A model generated the notes under the pieces. It was not told the DNA's origin. It searched no databases and saw nothing but the letters and a program-made list of their open reading frames with translations. Shown here one piece after another: positions 35,737 through 50,286 of a stretch of 64,000 bases of DNA. The stretch's first letter is position 1. Every line of letters starts with the position of its first letter. Both the position numbers and the translations under genes were made by a program. This DNA comes from Unio delphinus (lineage: Eukaryota > Mollusca > Bivalvia > Unionida > Unionidae), in NCBI GenBank assembly GCA_029339505.1, contig JAQISU010000210.1:13992001-14056000 (forward strand), written 5' to 3'.

Positions 35737-37608
35737 TGTGTGTACATATTAGTTCATATGTTGAACGTCTTGATATATTCGGTTGGGTATGCCGAAAATG
35801 GTATTTAACATCTTCTTTGTCTTTTGTTAACAACTAAACTTGGGCTATAATTTTGTGATCAATCAAAAGAATGTTAACATCTTCACGCATTTTACAGATC
35901 ATTTGCACCTTAAAACGTCCGATAATATGGACATATTGAAACATTCAATATTGGAATTTATTTGATAAACCACTGGAATTCAATTGGACCTTACATAGTT
36001 CGACTTTTGAAAGTACTTAATAAGCTGTTTCCCGAATTTTATTAACAATACTATACATTGTCATGTTAATTGTCACGTTTGTATTGTAGGGAAATAAATT
36101 ATTTCTTAAATATGACAACACATTTTTGTTTTCGCTCGTTTCAGATCAAACCTCGTTTAATTAAACATAATGGAACGAAAGAGTAGCTAGCTAATGATTT
36201 ACGTTAAACTATATACAGGACAATCTTATTACTGATAGCGGTAGATACAAGTCCTGCATACGATAGCTTCCAAAACACACACTGATGTAGACCTTTTTCG
36301 ATCACACGTGTTTTCCATTTAGATACTATTTATAGTTGTCGATAGTAGGGTATTTGTAGACGTTATGGGAGTTAACTCTTCGATGTATGCAGTATTCAAA
36401 TGCCATAAACTTCCATTCTACGCTATGCATTTACAAAGCATTTATATATGATTCGCATGTCTTGTATGTTTGAGGTCCGGAGATAATGGGTTATCCTATC
36501 GACAATCCCTATGTCACATTTGACCTTATCTTGTTTTTGCCAACCCACCAAGAAACTTCTACATAAATTTTACCTTTAGAACCTGCGTCCATGTACGATG
36601 AAGCCAATTATATTGCTCACGAAAATTGAATCCTTTGAAATATAAAACACTTTTCCTTTTTTCATCACCTTTATATACCAATGTCAATACTTATATATGG
36701 ATATTGCATTTTAATAATGTATTTGTTTGCGATGTAAATTTAATAATTATTCAGAAGACAATCAAGGTAGTGAAATTGGGCAGTTCCCATTCTAATCACA
36801 TATGCATACATCAGTTGCAAATTCATGCTTATTAATAACACGTGCATATTGTAGGCACCCTCGCATCGGGAACTACAAACACTGTTACGCGTTGAGCACG
36901 GCTTGGAAGTAAAAGGAAAGAATAATCGCTACAATTTAAACCTTTACAAATCAATTTGGGAAAATATACATTTTTAGCCAAAATAAATTCATTCTAACAA
37001 GCTAGAAACTATATAAAAATAAAGACAAAATATATTTGTAATAATTGATGTTCCGAAACCCCGTCAAAGTCGGAGTTAGTACAAAACAAATCATTGGAAA
37101 CTAATGGCAAAAAACTGGGAAATGCAAGACAATTGTATGTCTCGTGTACACCTGTGTTTAGTAGGGACTCCCACGTGTGGTGTTTAAACGTATTTGTGTA
37201 CTGTTGTACTGGTTTTCGCTTCAACTTTGTTGGAATACATGTTAAATTGTACCATTTGAATATAAAGACATTATTTGATAGTAAACTCAAGTGAAATTAA
37301 AGCAAATACATAAATATTAAAAATATTGCAAAATTTGACAATAGTAATACCGTCTTTTTAGCCATATACCTATTCAAATGATTTCTACTTTCTTGCTAAA
37401 ATCAGACCATAATATCAATGTACCAGATTGCCTCCATACTGATTTCGGACGAGGTACATATCTTTACTTAGTAACCCGTAGCCATTGACGAAATATAGGT
37501 AAATTAATGTTTTTATTTGCACTTCCCTAGCCAAGTAATATTTTGATAGTTTCAGTTCGTTTTTGTCTATAAATTGTGTATCCTTTCAAGATTGGCTCTC
37601 GTCATCTG

Positions 37609-37889
37609 CTGAGAAAGCAAGATCATATGGGTTCCATCCCCGGCCGAGTCATACCAAAGACTTACACAAATGGAACTTACAGCTGCCTCGCTTGGCGATA
37701 AAATAAATAGGTTAGTGTAAGGACTGGTCATCCAGGTGTCACAATAATTTGACTGGGTGGGACATCTCGCTACATGTCTTCTGCGTGATGCCCCAGTGCA
37801 AGACGTCACTACAAACTGCCTAATTACAGACATCGTAGTGATGTGACTACAAAATTGTTAAAGCCACGTTAAAATTCATTACTAAATAT

Positions 37890-37938
<49 letters not shown>
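37609..37938 (+). repeat. SINE family B, 5'-truncated by the unit 2 deletion
   Basis: It lacks the head up to the B box, retains TTCCATCCCCGGCCGAG and everything downstream, and ends in a CA tract of about 45 bp. Confidence 0.8.
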
Positions 37939-37940
<2 letters not shown>

Positions 37941-39155
37941 TCGTCATGAGAGGATGTTTTATCTCAATTTTGGTCTCCGATGGTTGTATTAGTAAAGCAG
38001 CATCTTTTGTGAAAGCTTGAAATCCAATTCTCCTGTCAAATTTGATCAAAATGCGTTTCATATGATTGTGACGAAGTCGCTTCAGATATTTCATACTTTT
38101 AGCATTGACTGACTGAATGATGGGGAAAAGTCACCATTCATGTAAAATGGAATGACATGTGAGCGAATATGATTTCTGGCAAATGTGATTCAATTTGTCT
38201 TCTCTATCTTTAATACACGTGTTCATTCAATTTTGTAAATCTACAATAGTTAAATAAATTTAAAAGGCTTTCTTTACCAGTATGTTTTTGTCAAAAATAT
38301 CAATTTTCTGTCCGCACGTATCTTTACGAGGCTTTTCTAAGTTTTTTCCGTTTTAATAATGCCAGTTAATTTGGTAAGTTCATAATGAATGGGCAGCAGT
38401 CATTAAAATTAAAAACCCTCATTGCAATCTGAGTTTTGTCTAAGGTTCCAGTCATTTTCAGCATAACGTTTCTGATAAGATTTATCGGAAGATTGTCTTA
38501 TTTTATTAAATGACGCTAGAATGTGCTCCAATGGGATGGAAAGAATGGAAGATAGCAAAATTTCTGAAGAATCACACTCACCATACACTTACGAATCCAA
38601 TATGTCATGTGACTTTCTAATAAAGTAATGTTTATCACTGTACCAAATAGTACATCTCAAATTGAAATATGATCAACGTGACTGAGCAAAATGATCGTAG
38701 GATGGAAACTTAAAATTACAGAATGTGGCATTTTTGACATTGAATACAGGACCGCCACTGAAGAATATAACTATCTTTGAACTGAAACGTGTCAGGAGAT
38801 ATATAACGGAATCGAGATTGTGTCGCAATCTCGGTACAACCAATGCATACATGAAAACATTACCAGCCCAAATACTAGTGAAACATAAAGAACATGAAGA
38901 CGGTTGATGGCTCTAGTAGTTGTAGTAGACGTTACACTTCACAATGATTTTCTATGAGTCAAGTCTATATTTATCACCCTCACAAAGATTAACAGGCACG
39001 GCAAAATCGGTCCATTTGGTATTTTATCTGGCAGACCTTCATCACTTACATATACTAGAAAGAAATAGTGTATAGAAACTATCCTTTTCTTTTTTTAATT
39101 TATTTTTGCTATTTTCTGTACAGCGTGATATATCTATATCTATTCCTAAATCTAT

Positions 39156-39165
39156 ATATATATAT

Positions 39166-39240
<75 letters not shown>

Positions 39241-39306
39241 TAGAGGGAGACATAGATAGAGACAGAGACAGAGAGAAAGTTTCAGAGACAGAGAGAGAGA
39301 GAGATA
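39156..39306. repeat. (TA)n/(GA)n compound microsatellite, unit 2
   Basis: TA to 39,237, then a short, imperfect GA tract. Confidence 0.95.
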
Positions 39307-42262
39307 TGTGTGTACATATCAGTTCATATGTTGAAGGTCTTGATATATTCGGTTGGGTATGCCGAAAATGGTATTTAACATCTTCTTTGTCTTTTGTTAA
39401 CAACTAAACTTGGGCTATAATTTTGTGATCAATCAAAAGAATGTTAACATCTTCACGCATTTTACAGATCATTTGCACCGTAAAACTTCCGACAATATGG
39501 ACATATTGAAACATTCAATTTTGGAATTTATTTGATAAACCACTGGAATTCAATTGGACCTTACATAGTTTGACTTTTGAATGTACTTAATACGCTGTTT
39601 CCCGATTTTTATTAACAATACTATACATTGTCATGTTAATTGTCACGTGTGTATTGTAGCGAAATAAATTATTTCTTAAATATGACAACACATTTTTGTT
39701 TTCGCTCGTTTCTGATCAAACCTCGTTTAATTAAACATAATGGAACGAAAGAGTAGCTAGTTAATGATTTACGTTAAACTATAAACAGGACAATCTAATT
39801 ACTGATAGCGGTAGATTCAAGTGCTGCATACGATAGCTTCCAAAACACACACTGCTGTAGACCTATTTCTATCATACGTGTTTTCCATTCAGATACTATT
39901 TATAGTTGTCGATAGTAGGGTATTTGTAGACGTTATGGGAGTTAACTCTTCGATGTATGCAGTATTCAAATGCCATAAACTTCCATTCTACGCTATGCAT
40001 TTACAAAGCATTTATATATGATTCGCATGTCTTGTATGTTTGAGGTCCGGAGATAATGGGTTATCCTATCGACAATGCCCATGTCACATTTGACCTTATC
40101 TTGTTTTTGCCAACCTACCAAGAAACTTCTACATAAATCATACCTGTAGAACCTGCGTCCATGTACGATGAAGCCAATTATATTGCTCACGAAAATTGGA
40201 TCGTTTGAAATATAAAACACTTTAACTTTTTTCATCACCTTCATATTCCAATGTCAATACTTATATATGGATATTGCATGGTAATATTGTATTCGTTTGC
40301 GATGTAAATTCAATAATTATTCAGAAGACAATCAAGGTAGTGAAATTAGGCAGTTCCCATTCTAATCACATATGCATACATCAGTTGCAAATTCATACTT
40401 ATTAATAACACGTGCATATTGTAGGCATCCTCGCATCGGGAACTACAAACACTGTTACGTGTTGAGCACAGCTTGGAAGTAAAAGGTAAGAATAATCGCT
40501 ACAATTTAAACCTTTACAAATCAAAATGGGAAAATATACATTTTTAGCCAAAAAAAATTCATTCTAACAAGCTAGAAACTATATAAAAATAAAGACAAAA
40601 TATATTTGTAATAATTGGTGTTCCAAAACCTCGTCAAAGTCGGAGTTAGTACAAAACAAATCATTGGAAACTAATGGCAAAAAACTGAAATGCAAGACAA
40701 TTGTATGTCTCGTGTACACCTGTGTATAGTAGGGAATCCCACGTGTGGTGGTTGAACATATTTGTGTACTGTTGTACTGGTTTTCGCTTCAACTTTGTTG
40801 GAATACATGTTAAATTGTACCATTTTAATATAAAGACATTATTTGATAGTCAACTCAAGTGAAATTAAAGCAAATACATAAATATTAAAAATATTGCAAA
40901 ATTTGACAATAGTAATACCGTCTTTTTAGCCATATACCTATTCAAATGATTTCTACTTTCTTGCTAAAATCAGACCATAATATCAATGTACCAGATTGCC
41001 TCCATACTGATTTCGGACGAGGTACATAATCTTTACTTAGTAACCCGTAGCCATTGACGAAATATAGGTAAATTAATGTTTTTATTTGCACTTCCCTAGC
41101 CAAGTAATATTTTGATAGTTTCAGTTCGTTTTTGTCTATAAATTGTGTATCCTTTCAAGATTGGCTGTCGTCATGAGAGAAAATATTTTAAGTTGCTGTT
41201 TCAATCAATACATGCTTTCGTTTATACTTCGCGACAAAATTTAATTATATATATTTTAATTAAGGAAATGTATTACCCAAGTAGTATAAATATTTTCAAC
41301 CAGAGATTCTATTTTCAGTAGCATTATGTTTATGAAAATAATGTATTATTTTATGCTCTAAACTGTCATTCAAAATTACAATTTGTAACTAAAACGGACC
41401 TTGAAAGAAACACATTTTTCTCATTTTCTCTTAAATTTATTATCAATTATTACAACAAAATCAGAAAAGGTTAATACAATAACTAATACATAATACATAT
41501 GATACAACAAAACCAAATCAAACCAAATAAACCCAAAACAAACATTGATACATTGTTTTAAAACTTATGAACTATATATGGAACATATCTGGATTATAAA
41601 TGCACAATATCTCATCTACTAAGGAGAGAGACATTTGATGAGCTAAACAAAATATAAGAAATAGGCACTTTCCTAAATATATTCTCTATAATTTACCTTC
41701 AAGTGTGAATAATAATACTTCATGGAAATTATTAATCGGGCTGAGTATGGCAGTTCCCTTGTAGTTTTCATATCAAACTATTCAGTGTACAAATGATATT
41801 CGTATTTTCGGCTCATCTAAAGTTTCCGTCACAACTGCTAGGAAAAACTCATCTCACAGACTAAAACAAATAACACACTGCAATGATTACCAGTTTAAAA
41901 GAGGCAATTGTCACAATAATATTATGTTTAAAATAATAATTTTTGAAACACCGGATACTACGTCCGTCTTTTCGTTACTAACTATATGTCGTTCATCTCA
42001 GCAAATAGCAATGATATTATGCAATATTTATTAATTGCCTATGGAAAGAAAATACATAACTTTAGAAGCTTTTTGTCAGAATTTCGGTCGAGTAATTAGG
42101 TCTGGTTTATAGTTTAGTTTAGAAAATTCAACGTATCAATATCAATATATAGCAAGAGATACTAAACAAAATAATCTGATCTTGAAACATTATAGCAAAA
42201 TTCATCATTTTAATTTTACAATATAAGTTAGTTTGTGTAAGAGAACCATCAATTAATTCCAT

Positions 42263-42506
42263 GTTGTTGTTGGTGTTGGGTTTAACGTTTTTGTATACAG
42301 CCCGCGATAGGCTATACATGGTGGCTTGTAGTAATAGTGAAGGAAGAAACCTAGAGAACTCCAGAAACGAACAACCGATCCACGAGAAGATACAGGAAAG
42401 CTTTCTCACCTACCTTCATTGGCCGGATCCAAGAATTGAACCAACGCAGACAGGTGTAATGCCAGTGATCTGTAAGAGAGACCTCTTTAGACCTCTAGGC
42501 CACTTA
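42263..42506 (-). repeat. SINE family A, unit 3
   Basis: Same head, B box and GTTAAAC tail as the copy in unit 1. The head carries a few substitutions (CCTAGAGGTC for CCGAGTGGTC), so it would not be transcribed well. Confidence 0.8.
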
Positions 42507-42685
42507 ATACGATATAATGTGTTTGCAACTTCTCGTATATGGGGTAACAAAAAATTAGTAAAGAATTTACATACAGAATATGCGCAAGAAAATCTACTTC
42601 TAGCAGCAAGTTGACATCTTGTATTGCAGTCCATAAAAGTAATTGTGGGACAACTACTTGCTAGATTAAAAAGGCGTTCATTTCC

Positions 42686-42688
<3 letters not shown>

Positions 42689-42760
<72 letters not shown>
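42689..42760. repeat. (TA)n microsatellite, unit 3
   Basis: Located beyond the head of SINE-A. The same site in unit 1 has only a few TA repeats, so the tract expanded during or after amplification. Confidence 0.95.
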
Positions 42761-42763
<3 letters not shown>

Positions 42764-43762
42764 GTATTTAATGCACGATTCTCACGTAACATAGCAAATA
42801 TAGATTACTAGGTTACAAGTTCAAGACGTTCAAGGAATGGGTCATCATGATGAGATTTATAATCACATTTTCATATGCAATTAGATTCGAAAGGAGGACT
42901 ACTTTGTACACTCTATGAATATCATTTCCTTTTTTAAAAAAATCGTTTCCTATTGATACAAATTACATATTCAAACAAAACGACATGACGCTATGTTAAC
43001 AGGAATGTCGTATCGTTGCGCAGTTATCCGACACGCACAATTAGCAGACATTTTATACCTATAGTTGATGAAATGCAAGGAATACTGTTCTAAAAGATTC
43101 AAATTTGATTTTATGAGTTGTACATTCTGCAGACTTTAGCACCACTAACTTTATTGGAATGACATATTTTCAGCTGAACAAATTTATAACCTGAAACATG
43201 GCTTTAAGTACGAACAATGATAAGTTTTATAAAACCGGCAAGAAGACTGGCTGGTTCGCCTCGTACGAATTTCTGTTTTTTTAGAAACTGATATTACAGC
43301 GTGTGATGTTCCTGGACGGTAAAAAGTACAAGCGTCATTATGTAGCAGTTGACCTAGAAATCTGGATCATTAGGATTCTTCCTGTATAACTATTTTAATC
43401 CTATTTGATGCAATTGTGCATGATGTATTTTAAATAGTGTCTTGATCTCATTACTGGAAGCGAGTTTTGCTTCAACCTTTATACACCACGACACTAGTGT
43501 CATGTATATTCTTTCCTTGACTGTACAGTTATCTCCTAGTTTTGTTCGTTTTGGTATTGTCATCAATATATAAAGGCACATCGGCATCGTCTTTCAAATA
43601 TTGAATAGTTTGTATGCCTTAAGACAATTTACCAAATGTAGTAAAATATTGTTCAGTGGTATTAAAAAGTGGTCTATGCACGTTTTAGATTTTTAGTTTA
43701 TTCAACCACATTTCAAGTATAATTGCTTTTTATATGCAGAAAATTCACATTCTGTCAGACCA

Positions 43763-44072
43763 CTTTGGTGGCCTAGTGTTTAGAACGTCCGCTGCGAAAG
43801 CAAGATCATGTGGGTTCCATCCCCGGCCGAGTCATACCAACGACTTACACAAATGGAACTTACAGCTGCCTCGATTGGCGATAAAATAAATAGGTTAGTG
43901 TTATGACTTGTCATCCAGGTGCCACAATAATTTGACTGAGTGAGACATCATGCTACATGTCTTCTGCATGATGCCCCAGTGCAAGACGTCACTACAAACT
44001 GCCTCACTACAGACATCGTAGTGATGTGACTACAAAATTGTTCAAGCCACGTTAAAAGTCATAATTGAATAT

Positions 44073-44124
<52 letters not shown>
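43763..44124 (+). repeat. SINE family B, unit 3
   Basis: Full-length copy with A-box-like TGGCCTAGTGTTTAG, B box GGGTTCCATCCCCGG and a CA tail of about 48 bp. Confidence 0.82.
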
Positions 44125-44126
<2 letters not shown>

Positions 44127-45325
44127 TTCGTAATGAGAGGATGTTTTATCTGAATTTTGGTCTCCGATGGTGGCATCAGTAAAGCAGCATCTTTTGTGAA
44201 AGCTTGAAATCCAATTCTGACAAATTTGATCAAAATTCGTTTCATATGTTTGTGACGAAGTCGCTTCAAATATTTCATACTTTTAGCATTGACTAACTGA
44301 ATGATGGGGAAAACTCACTATTCATGTAAAATGGAATGACATGTGAGCGAATATGATTTCTGGCAAAAGTGACTCAATTTGTCTTCTCTATTTTTAACAC
44401 ACGTGTTTATTCATTTTTATAAATCTACAATAGTTAACTCAATTTAAAAGGCTTTCTTTACTAGTATGTTTTTGTCAAAAATAGCAATTTTCTGTCCGCG
44501 CGTGTCTTTACGAGGCTTTTCTAAGTTTTTTCCGTTTTAATAATGCCAGTTAATTTGGTAAGTTCATAATGAATGGGCATCAGTCATTAAAATTAAAAAC
44601 CCTCATTGCAATATGAGTATTGTCAAAGGTTCCAGTCATTTTCAGCATAACGTTTCTGAAAAGATTTATCGGAAGATTGTCTTATTTTATTAAATGACGC
44701 TAGAATATGCTACAATGGGATGGAAAGGATGGAAGATAGCATAAATTTCTGAAGAATCACACTGACCATACACTTACGAAACCAATATGTCATGTGACTT
44801 TCTAATAAAGTAATGTTTATCACTGTACCAAATAGTACATCTCAAATTGAAATATGATCAACGTGACTGAGCAAAATGATAGTAGGATGGAAACTTAAAA
44901 TTACAGAATGTGGCATTTTTTACATTGAAGACAGGACCGCCACTGAAGAATATAACTATCTTTGAACTGAAACGTGTCAGGAGTTATATAACGGAATCGA
45001 GATTGTGTCACAATCTCGGTACAACCAATGCATACATGAAAACATTACCAGCCCAAATACTAGTGAAACATAAAGAACTTGAAGACGGTTGATGGCTCTT
45101 GTAGTTGTAGTAGACGTTACACTTCACAATGATTTTCTATGAGTCAAGTCTATATTTATCACCCTCACAAAGATTAACAGGCACGGCAAAATCGGTCCTT
45201 CTGGTATTTTATCTGGCAGACCTTCATCACATACATATACTAGAAAGAAATAGTGTATAGAAACTATCCTTTTCTTTTTTTTTAATTTATTTTTGCTATT
45301 TTCTGTAGAGCGTGATATATCTAAA

Positions 45326-45328
<3 letters not shown>

Positions 45329-45375
<47 letters not shown>

Positions 45376-45432
45376 TAGGGAGTGAGAGACATAGACAGAG
45401 AGAAAGTTTCAGCGAGAGAGAGAGAGAGAGAG

Positions 45433-45501
<69 letters not shown>
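45329..45501. repeat. (TA)n/(GA)n compound microsatellite, unit 3
   Basis: TA to about 45,371, then GA with CACACAGA interruption. Confidence 0.95.
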
Positions 45502-45503
<2 letters not shown>

Positions 45504-48458
45504 TGTGTGTACATATCAGTTCATATGTTGAAGGTCTTGATATATTCGGTTGGGTATGCCAAAAATGGTATTTAACATCTTCTTTGTCTTTTGTTAACAA
45601 CTAAACTTGGGCTATAATTTTGTGACCAATCAAAAGAATGTTAACATCTTCACGCATTTTACAGATCATTTGCACCTTAAAACTTCCCATAATATGGACA
45701 TATTGAAACATTCAATTTTGGAATTTATTTGATAAACCACTGGAATGCAATTGTACCTTACATAGTTTGACTTTTGAATGTACTTAATACGCTGTTTGCC
45801 GATTTTTATTACCAATACTATACATTGTCATGTTAATTGTCACGTGTGTATTGTAGGGAAATAAATTATTTCTTAAATATGACAACACATTTTTGTTCTC
45901 GCTCGTTTCTGATCAAACCTCGTTTAATTAAACATAATGGAACGAAAGAGTAGCTAGTTAATGATTTACGTTAAACTATAAACAGGACAATCTAATTACT
46001 GATAGCGGTAGATTCAAGTGCTGCATACGATAGCTTCCAAAACACACACTGATGTAGACCTATTTCTATCATACGTGTTTTCCATTCAGATACTATTTAT
46101 AGTTGGCGATAGTAGGGTATTTGTAGAAGTTATGGGAGTTAACTCTTCTATGTATGCAGTATTCAAATGACATAAACTTCCATTCTACGCTATGCATTTA
46201 CAAAGCATTTATATATGATTCGCATGTCTTGTATGTTTGAGGTCCGGAGATAATGGGTTATCCTATCGACAATGCCCATGTCACATTTGACCTTATCTTG
46301 TTTTTGCCAACCTACCTAGAAACTTCTACATAAATCATACCTGTAGAACCTGCGTCCATCTACGATGAAGCCAGTTATATTGCTCACGAAAATTGGATCG
46401 TTTGAAATATAAAACACTTTTCCTTTTTTCATCACCTTCATATACCAATGTCAATACTTATATATGGATATTGCATGGTAATATTGTATTCGTTTGCGAT
46501 GTAAATTCAATAATTATTCAGAAGACAATCAAGGTAGCGAAATTAGGCAGTTCCCATTCTAATCACATATGCATACATCAGTTGCAAATTCATACTTATT
46601 AATAACACGTGCATATTGTAGGCATCCTCGCAGCGGGAACTACAAACACTGTTACGTGTTGAGCACGGCTTGGAAGTAAAAGGAAAGAATAATCGCTACA
46701 ATTTAAACCTTTACAAATCAAAATGGGAAAATATACAGTTTTAGCCAAAAGAAATTCATTCTAACAAGCTAGAAACTATATAAAAATAAAGACAAAATAT
46801 ATTTGTAATAATTGATGTTCCAAAAGCCCGTCAATGTCGGAGTTAGTACAAAACAAATCATTGGAAACTAATGGCAAAAAACTGTGAAATGCAAGACAAT
46901 TGTGTGTCTCGTGTACACCTGTGTTTAGTAGGGACTCCCAAGTGTGGTGGTTAAACGTATTTGTGTACTGTTGTACTGGTTTTCGCTTCAACTTTGTTGG
47001 AATACAAGTTAAATTGTACCATTTTAATATAAAGACATTATTTGATAATCTACTCAAGTGAAATTAAAGCAAATACATTAATATTAAAAATATTGCAAAA
47101 TTTGACAATAGTAATACCGTCTTGTTAGCCATATACCTATTCAAATGATTTCTACTTTCTTGCTAAAATCAGACCATGATATCAATGTACCCGTTTGCCG
47201 CCATACTGATTTCGGACGAAGTAGATACCTTTACTTAGTAACCCGTAGCCATTGACGAAATATAGGTAAATTAATGTTTTTATTTGCACTTCCCTAGCCA
47301 TTTAATATTTTGATAGTTTCAGTTCGTTTTTGTCTATAAATTGTGTATCCTTTCAAGATTGGCTGTCGTCATGAGAGAAAATATTTTATATTGCTTTTTC
47401 AATCAATACATGCTTTCGTTTATACTTCGCGACAAAATGTAATTATATATATTTTAATTAAGGAAATGTATTACCCAAGTAGTATAAATATTTTCAACCA
47501 GAGATTCTATTTTCAGCAGCATTATGTTTATGAAAATAATGTATTATTTTATGCTCTAAACTGTCATCAAAATTACAATTTGTAACTAAAACGGACCTTG
47601 AAAGAAACACATTTTTCTCATTTTCTCTTAAATTTATTATCAATTATTACAACAAAATCAGAAAAGGTTAATACAATAACTAATACATAATACATATGAT
47701 ACAACAAAACCAAATCAAACCAAATAAACCCAAAACAAACATTGATACATTGTTTTAAAACTTATGAACTATATATGGAACATATCTGGATTATAAATGC
47801 ACAATATCTCATCTACTAAGGAGAGAGACATTTGATGAGCTAAACAAAATATAAGAAATAGGCACTTTCCTAAACATATTCTCTATAATTTACCTTAAAG
47901 TGTGAATAATAATACTTCAGGGAAATTATTAAACGGGCTGAGTATGGCAGTTCTCTTGTAGTTTTCATCTCAAACTATTCAGTGTACAATGATATTCGTC
48001 TTTTCGGCTCATCTAAAGTTTCCGTCACAACTGCTACGAAAAACTCATCTCACAGACTAAAACAAATAACACACTGCAATGATTACCAGTTGAAAAGAGG
48101 CAATTGTCACAATAATATTATGTTCAAAATAATAATTTTTGAAACACCGGATACTACGTCCGTGTTTTCGTGACTAACTATATGTCGTTCATCTCAGCAA
48201 ATAGCAATGATATTATGCAATGTTTATTAATTGCCTATGGAAAGAAAATACATAACTTTAGAAGCTTCTTGTCAGAATTTTGGTCGAGTAATTAGGTCTG
48301 GTTTATAGGTTAGTTTAGAAAATTCATTGTATCAATATCATTATATAGCAAGAGATACTAAACGAAATAATCTGATCTTGAAACATTATAGCAAAATTCA
48401 TCATTTTAATTTTACAATATAAGTTAGTTTGTGTAAGAGAACCATCAATTAATTCCAT

Positions 48459-48702
48459 GTTGTTGTTGTTGTTGGGTTAAACGTTTTTGTATACAGCCCG
48501 CGATAGGCTATACATGGTGGCTTGTAGTAATAGTGAAGGAAGAAACCTAGAGAACCCCAGAAACGAACAACCGATCCACGAGAAGATACAGGCAAGCTTT
48601 CTGACATACATTCATTGGCCGGATCCAAGAATTGAACCAACGCAGACAGGTGTAATGCCAGTGATCTGTAAGAGAGACCTCTTTAGACCTCTCGGCCACT
48701 GA
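48459..48702 (-). repeat. SINE family A, unit 4
   Basis: Same structure as the other copies, with the CAGTGGCCGAGAGGTC head. Confidence 0.8.
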
Positions 48703-48880
48703 ATACGATATAATGTGTTTGCAACTTCTCGTATATGTGGTAAAAAAAATTAGTAAAGAATTTACATACAACATATGCGCAAGAAAATATACTTCTAGCA
48801 GCAAGTAGACATCTTGTATTGCGGACCATAAAATTAATTATTGGACAACTACTTGCTAGATTTAAAAGCTGTGCATGTCC

Positions 48881-48882
<2 letters not shown>

Positions 48883-48948
<66 letters not shown>
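48883..48948. repeat. (TA)n microsatellite, unit 4
   Basis: Same site as the tract at 42,689. Confidence 0.95.
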
Positions 48949-48950
<2 letters not shown>

Positions 48951-49951
48951 GTATTTAATGCACGATTCTCACGTAACAAAGCAAATATAGATCACTAGGT
49001 TACAAGTTCAATACGTTCAAGGAATTGGTGATCATGATGAGATTTATAATCACATTTTCATATGCAATTAGATGCGAAATTAGGACTACTTTGTACACTC
49101 TATGAATATCATTTCCTTTTTTAAACAAAAATCGTTTTTTATCGATACAAATTTCAAATTCAAACAAAACGACATGACGCTATGTTAACAGGAATGTCGT
49201 ATCGTTGCGCAGTTATCGGACACACACAATTAGCAGACATTTTATACCTATAGTTGATGAAATGCAAGGAATACTGTTCTAAAAGATTCAAATTTGATTT
49301 TATGATTTGTACAGTCTGCAGACTTTAACACCACTAACTTTATTGGAATGACATATATTTTCAGCTGAACAAATTTATAACCTGAAACATGGCTTTAAGT
49401 ACGAACAATGATAAGTTTTATAAAACTGGCAAGAAGACTGGCTGGTTCGCCTCGTACGAATTTCTGTTTTTTAGAAACTGATATTACAGCGTGTGATGTT
49501 GCTGGACGGTAAAATGTACAAGCGTAATTAAGTAGCAGTTGACCTAGAAATCTGGATCATTAGGATTCTTCCTGTATATCTATAATAATCCTATGTGATG
49601 CAATTGTACAAGATGTATAGTAAATAGTGACTTGATCTCATTACTGGAAGCGAGTTTTGCTTCAACTTTTATACACAACCACACTAGAGTCATGTATATT
49701 CTTTCTTTGACTCTACAGTTATCTCCTAGTTTCGTTCGTTTTGGTATTGTCATCAATATATAAAGGCACATCGGCATCGTCTTTCAAATATTGAATAGTT
49801 TGTATGCCTTAAGACAATTTACCAAATGTAGTAAAATATTGATCAGTGGTATTAAAAAGTGGGCTATGGACGTTTTTGATTTTTAGTTTATTCACCCATA
49901 TTTCAAGTATAATTGTTTTTATATGCAGAAAATTTACATTCTGTCAGACCA

Positions 49952-50286
49952 CTTTGGTGTCCTAATGTTTAGAACGTCCGCTGCGAAAGCAAGATCATGT
50001 GGGTTCCATCCCCGGCCGAGTCATACCAAAGACTTACACAAATGGAACTTACAGCTGCCTCGCTTGGCGATAAAATAAATAGGTTAGTGTAAGGACTGGT
50101 CATCCAGGTGTCACGATAATTTGACTGGGTGAGACATCATGCTACATGTCTTCTGCATGATGCCCCAGTGCAAGACGTCACTACGAACTGCCATACTACA
50201 GACATCGTAGTGATGTGACTATACAAAATTGTTAAAGCCACGTTAAAAGTCATAATTAAATATATTCACACACATACACACACACA
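49952..50286 (+). repeat. SINE family B, unit 4
   Basis: Full body with a short CA tail (about 20 bp), the shortest among the units. Confidence 0.82.

Larger units (their letters stand above)
30394..36833 (+). repeat. Macrosatellite unit 1 (about 6.4 kb, with 432-bp internal duplication)
   Basis: Full marker order: post-TTAA marker, GACCATGATATCAATG (30,966), SINE-A (32.2-32.4 kb), the 432-bp segment twice (32,681 and 33,113), SINE-B (33.94-34.30 kb), a conserved segment around 35,090, the TA/GA tract (35.5 kb), ATATTCGGTTGGG (35,776) and GGTCCGGAGATAATGGG (36,472). The longest frames encode nothing recognisable and are not conserved in length between units, so I call no gene. Confidence 0.88.
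36834..40403 (+). repeat. Macrosatellite unit 2 (3.6 kb, internally deleted)
   Basis: The unit matches its neighbours until about 37,603 (AAGATTGGCTCTCGTCAT), then jumps into the middle of SINE-B (GAAAGCAAGATCATATGGG). About 2.6 kb present in the next unit (roughly 41,175-43,796), including SINE-A and the A box of SINE-B, is missing. It then continues normally through the CA tract, TA/GA tract (39.16 kb) and later markers. Confidence 0.88.
40404..46600 (+). repeat. Macrosatellite unit 3 (about 6.2 kb, full length)
   Basis: The most complete unit, with all markers once and in order: 40,974 marker, SINE-A (42.26-42.51 kb), TA tract (42.69 kb), SINE-B (43.76-44.12 kb), 44,910 segment, TA/GA tract (45.33 kb), 45,546 and 46,240 markers. 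Very similar by eye to unit 4. No protein-coding gene. Confidence 0.9.

Noticed and set aside
36626..36835. Frame recurring at 36,626, 46,393 and 52,508 as a conserved gene
   Set aside because: Similarity follows from near-identity of the array units; the frame is disrupted in unit 2 and in older units.
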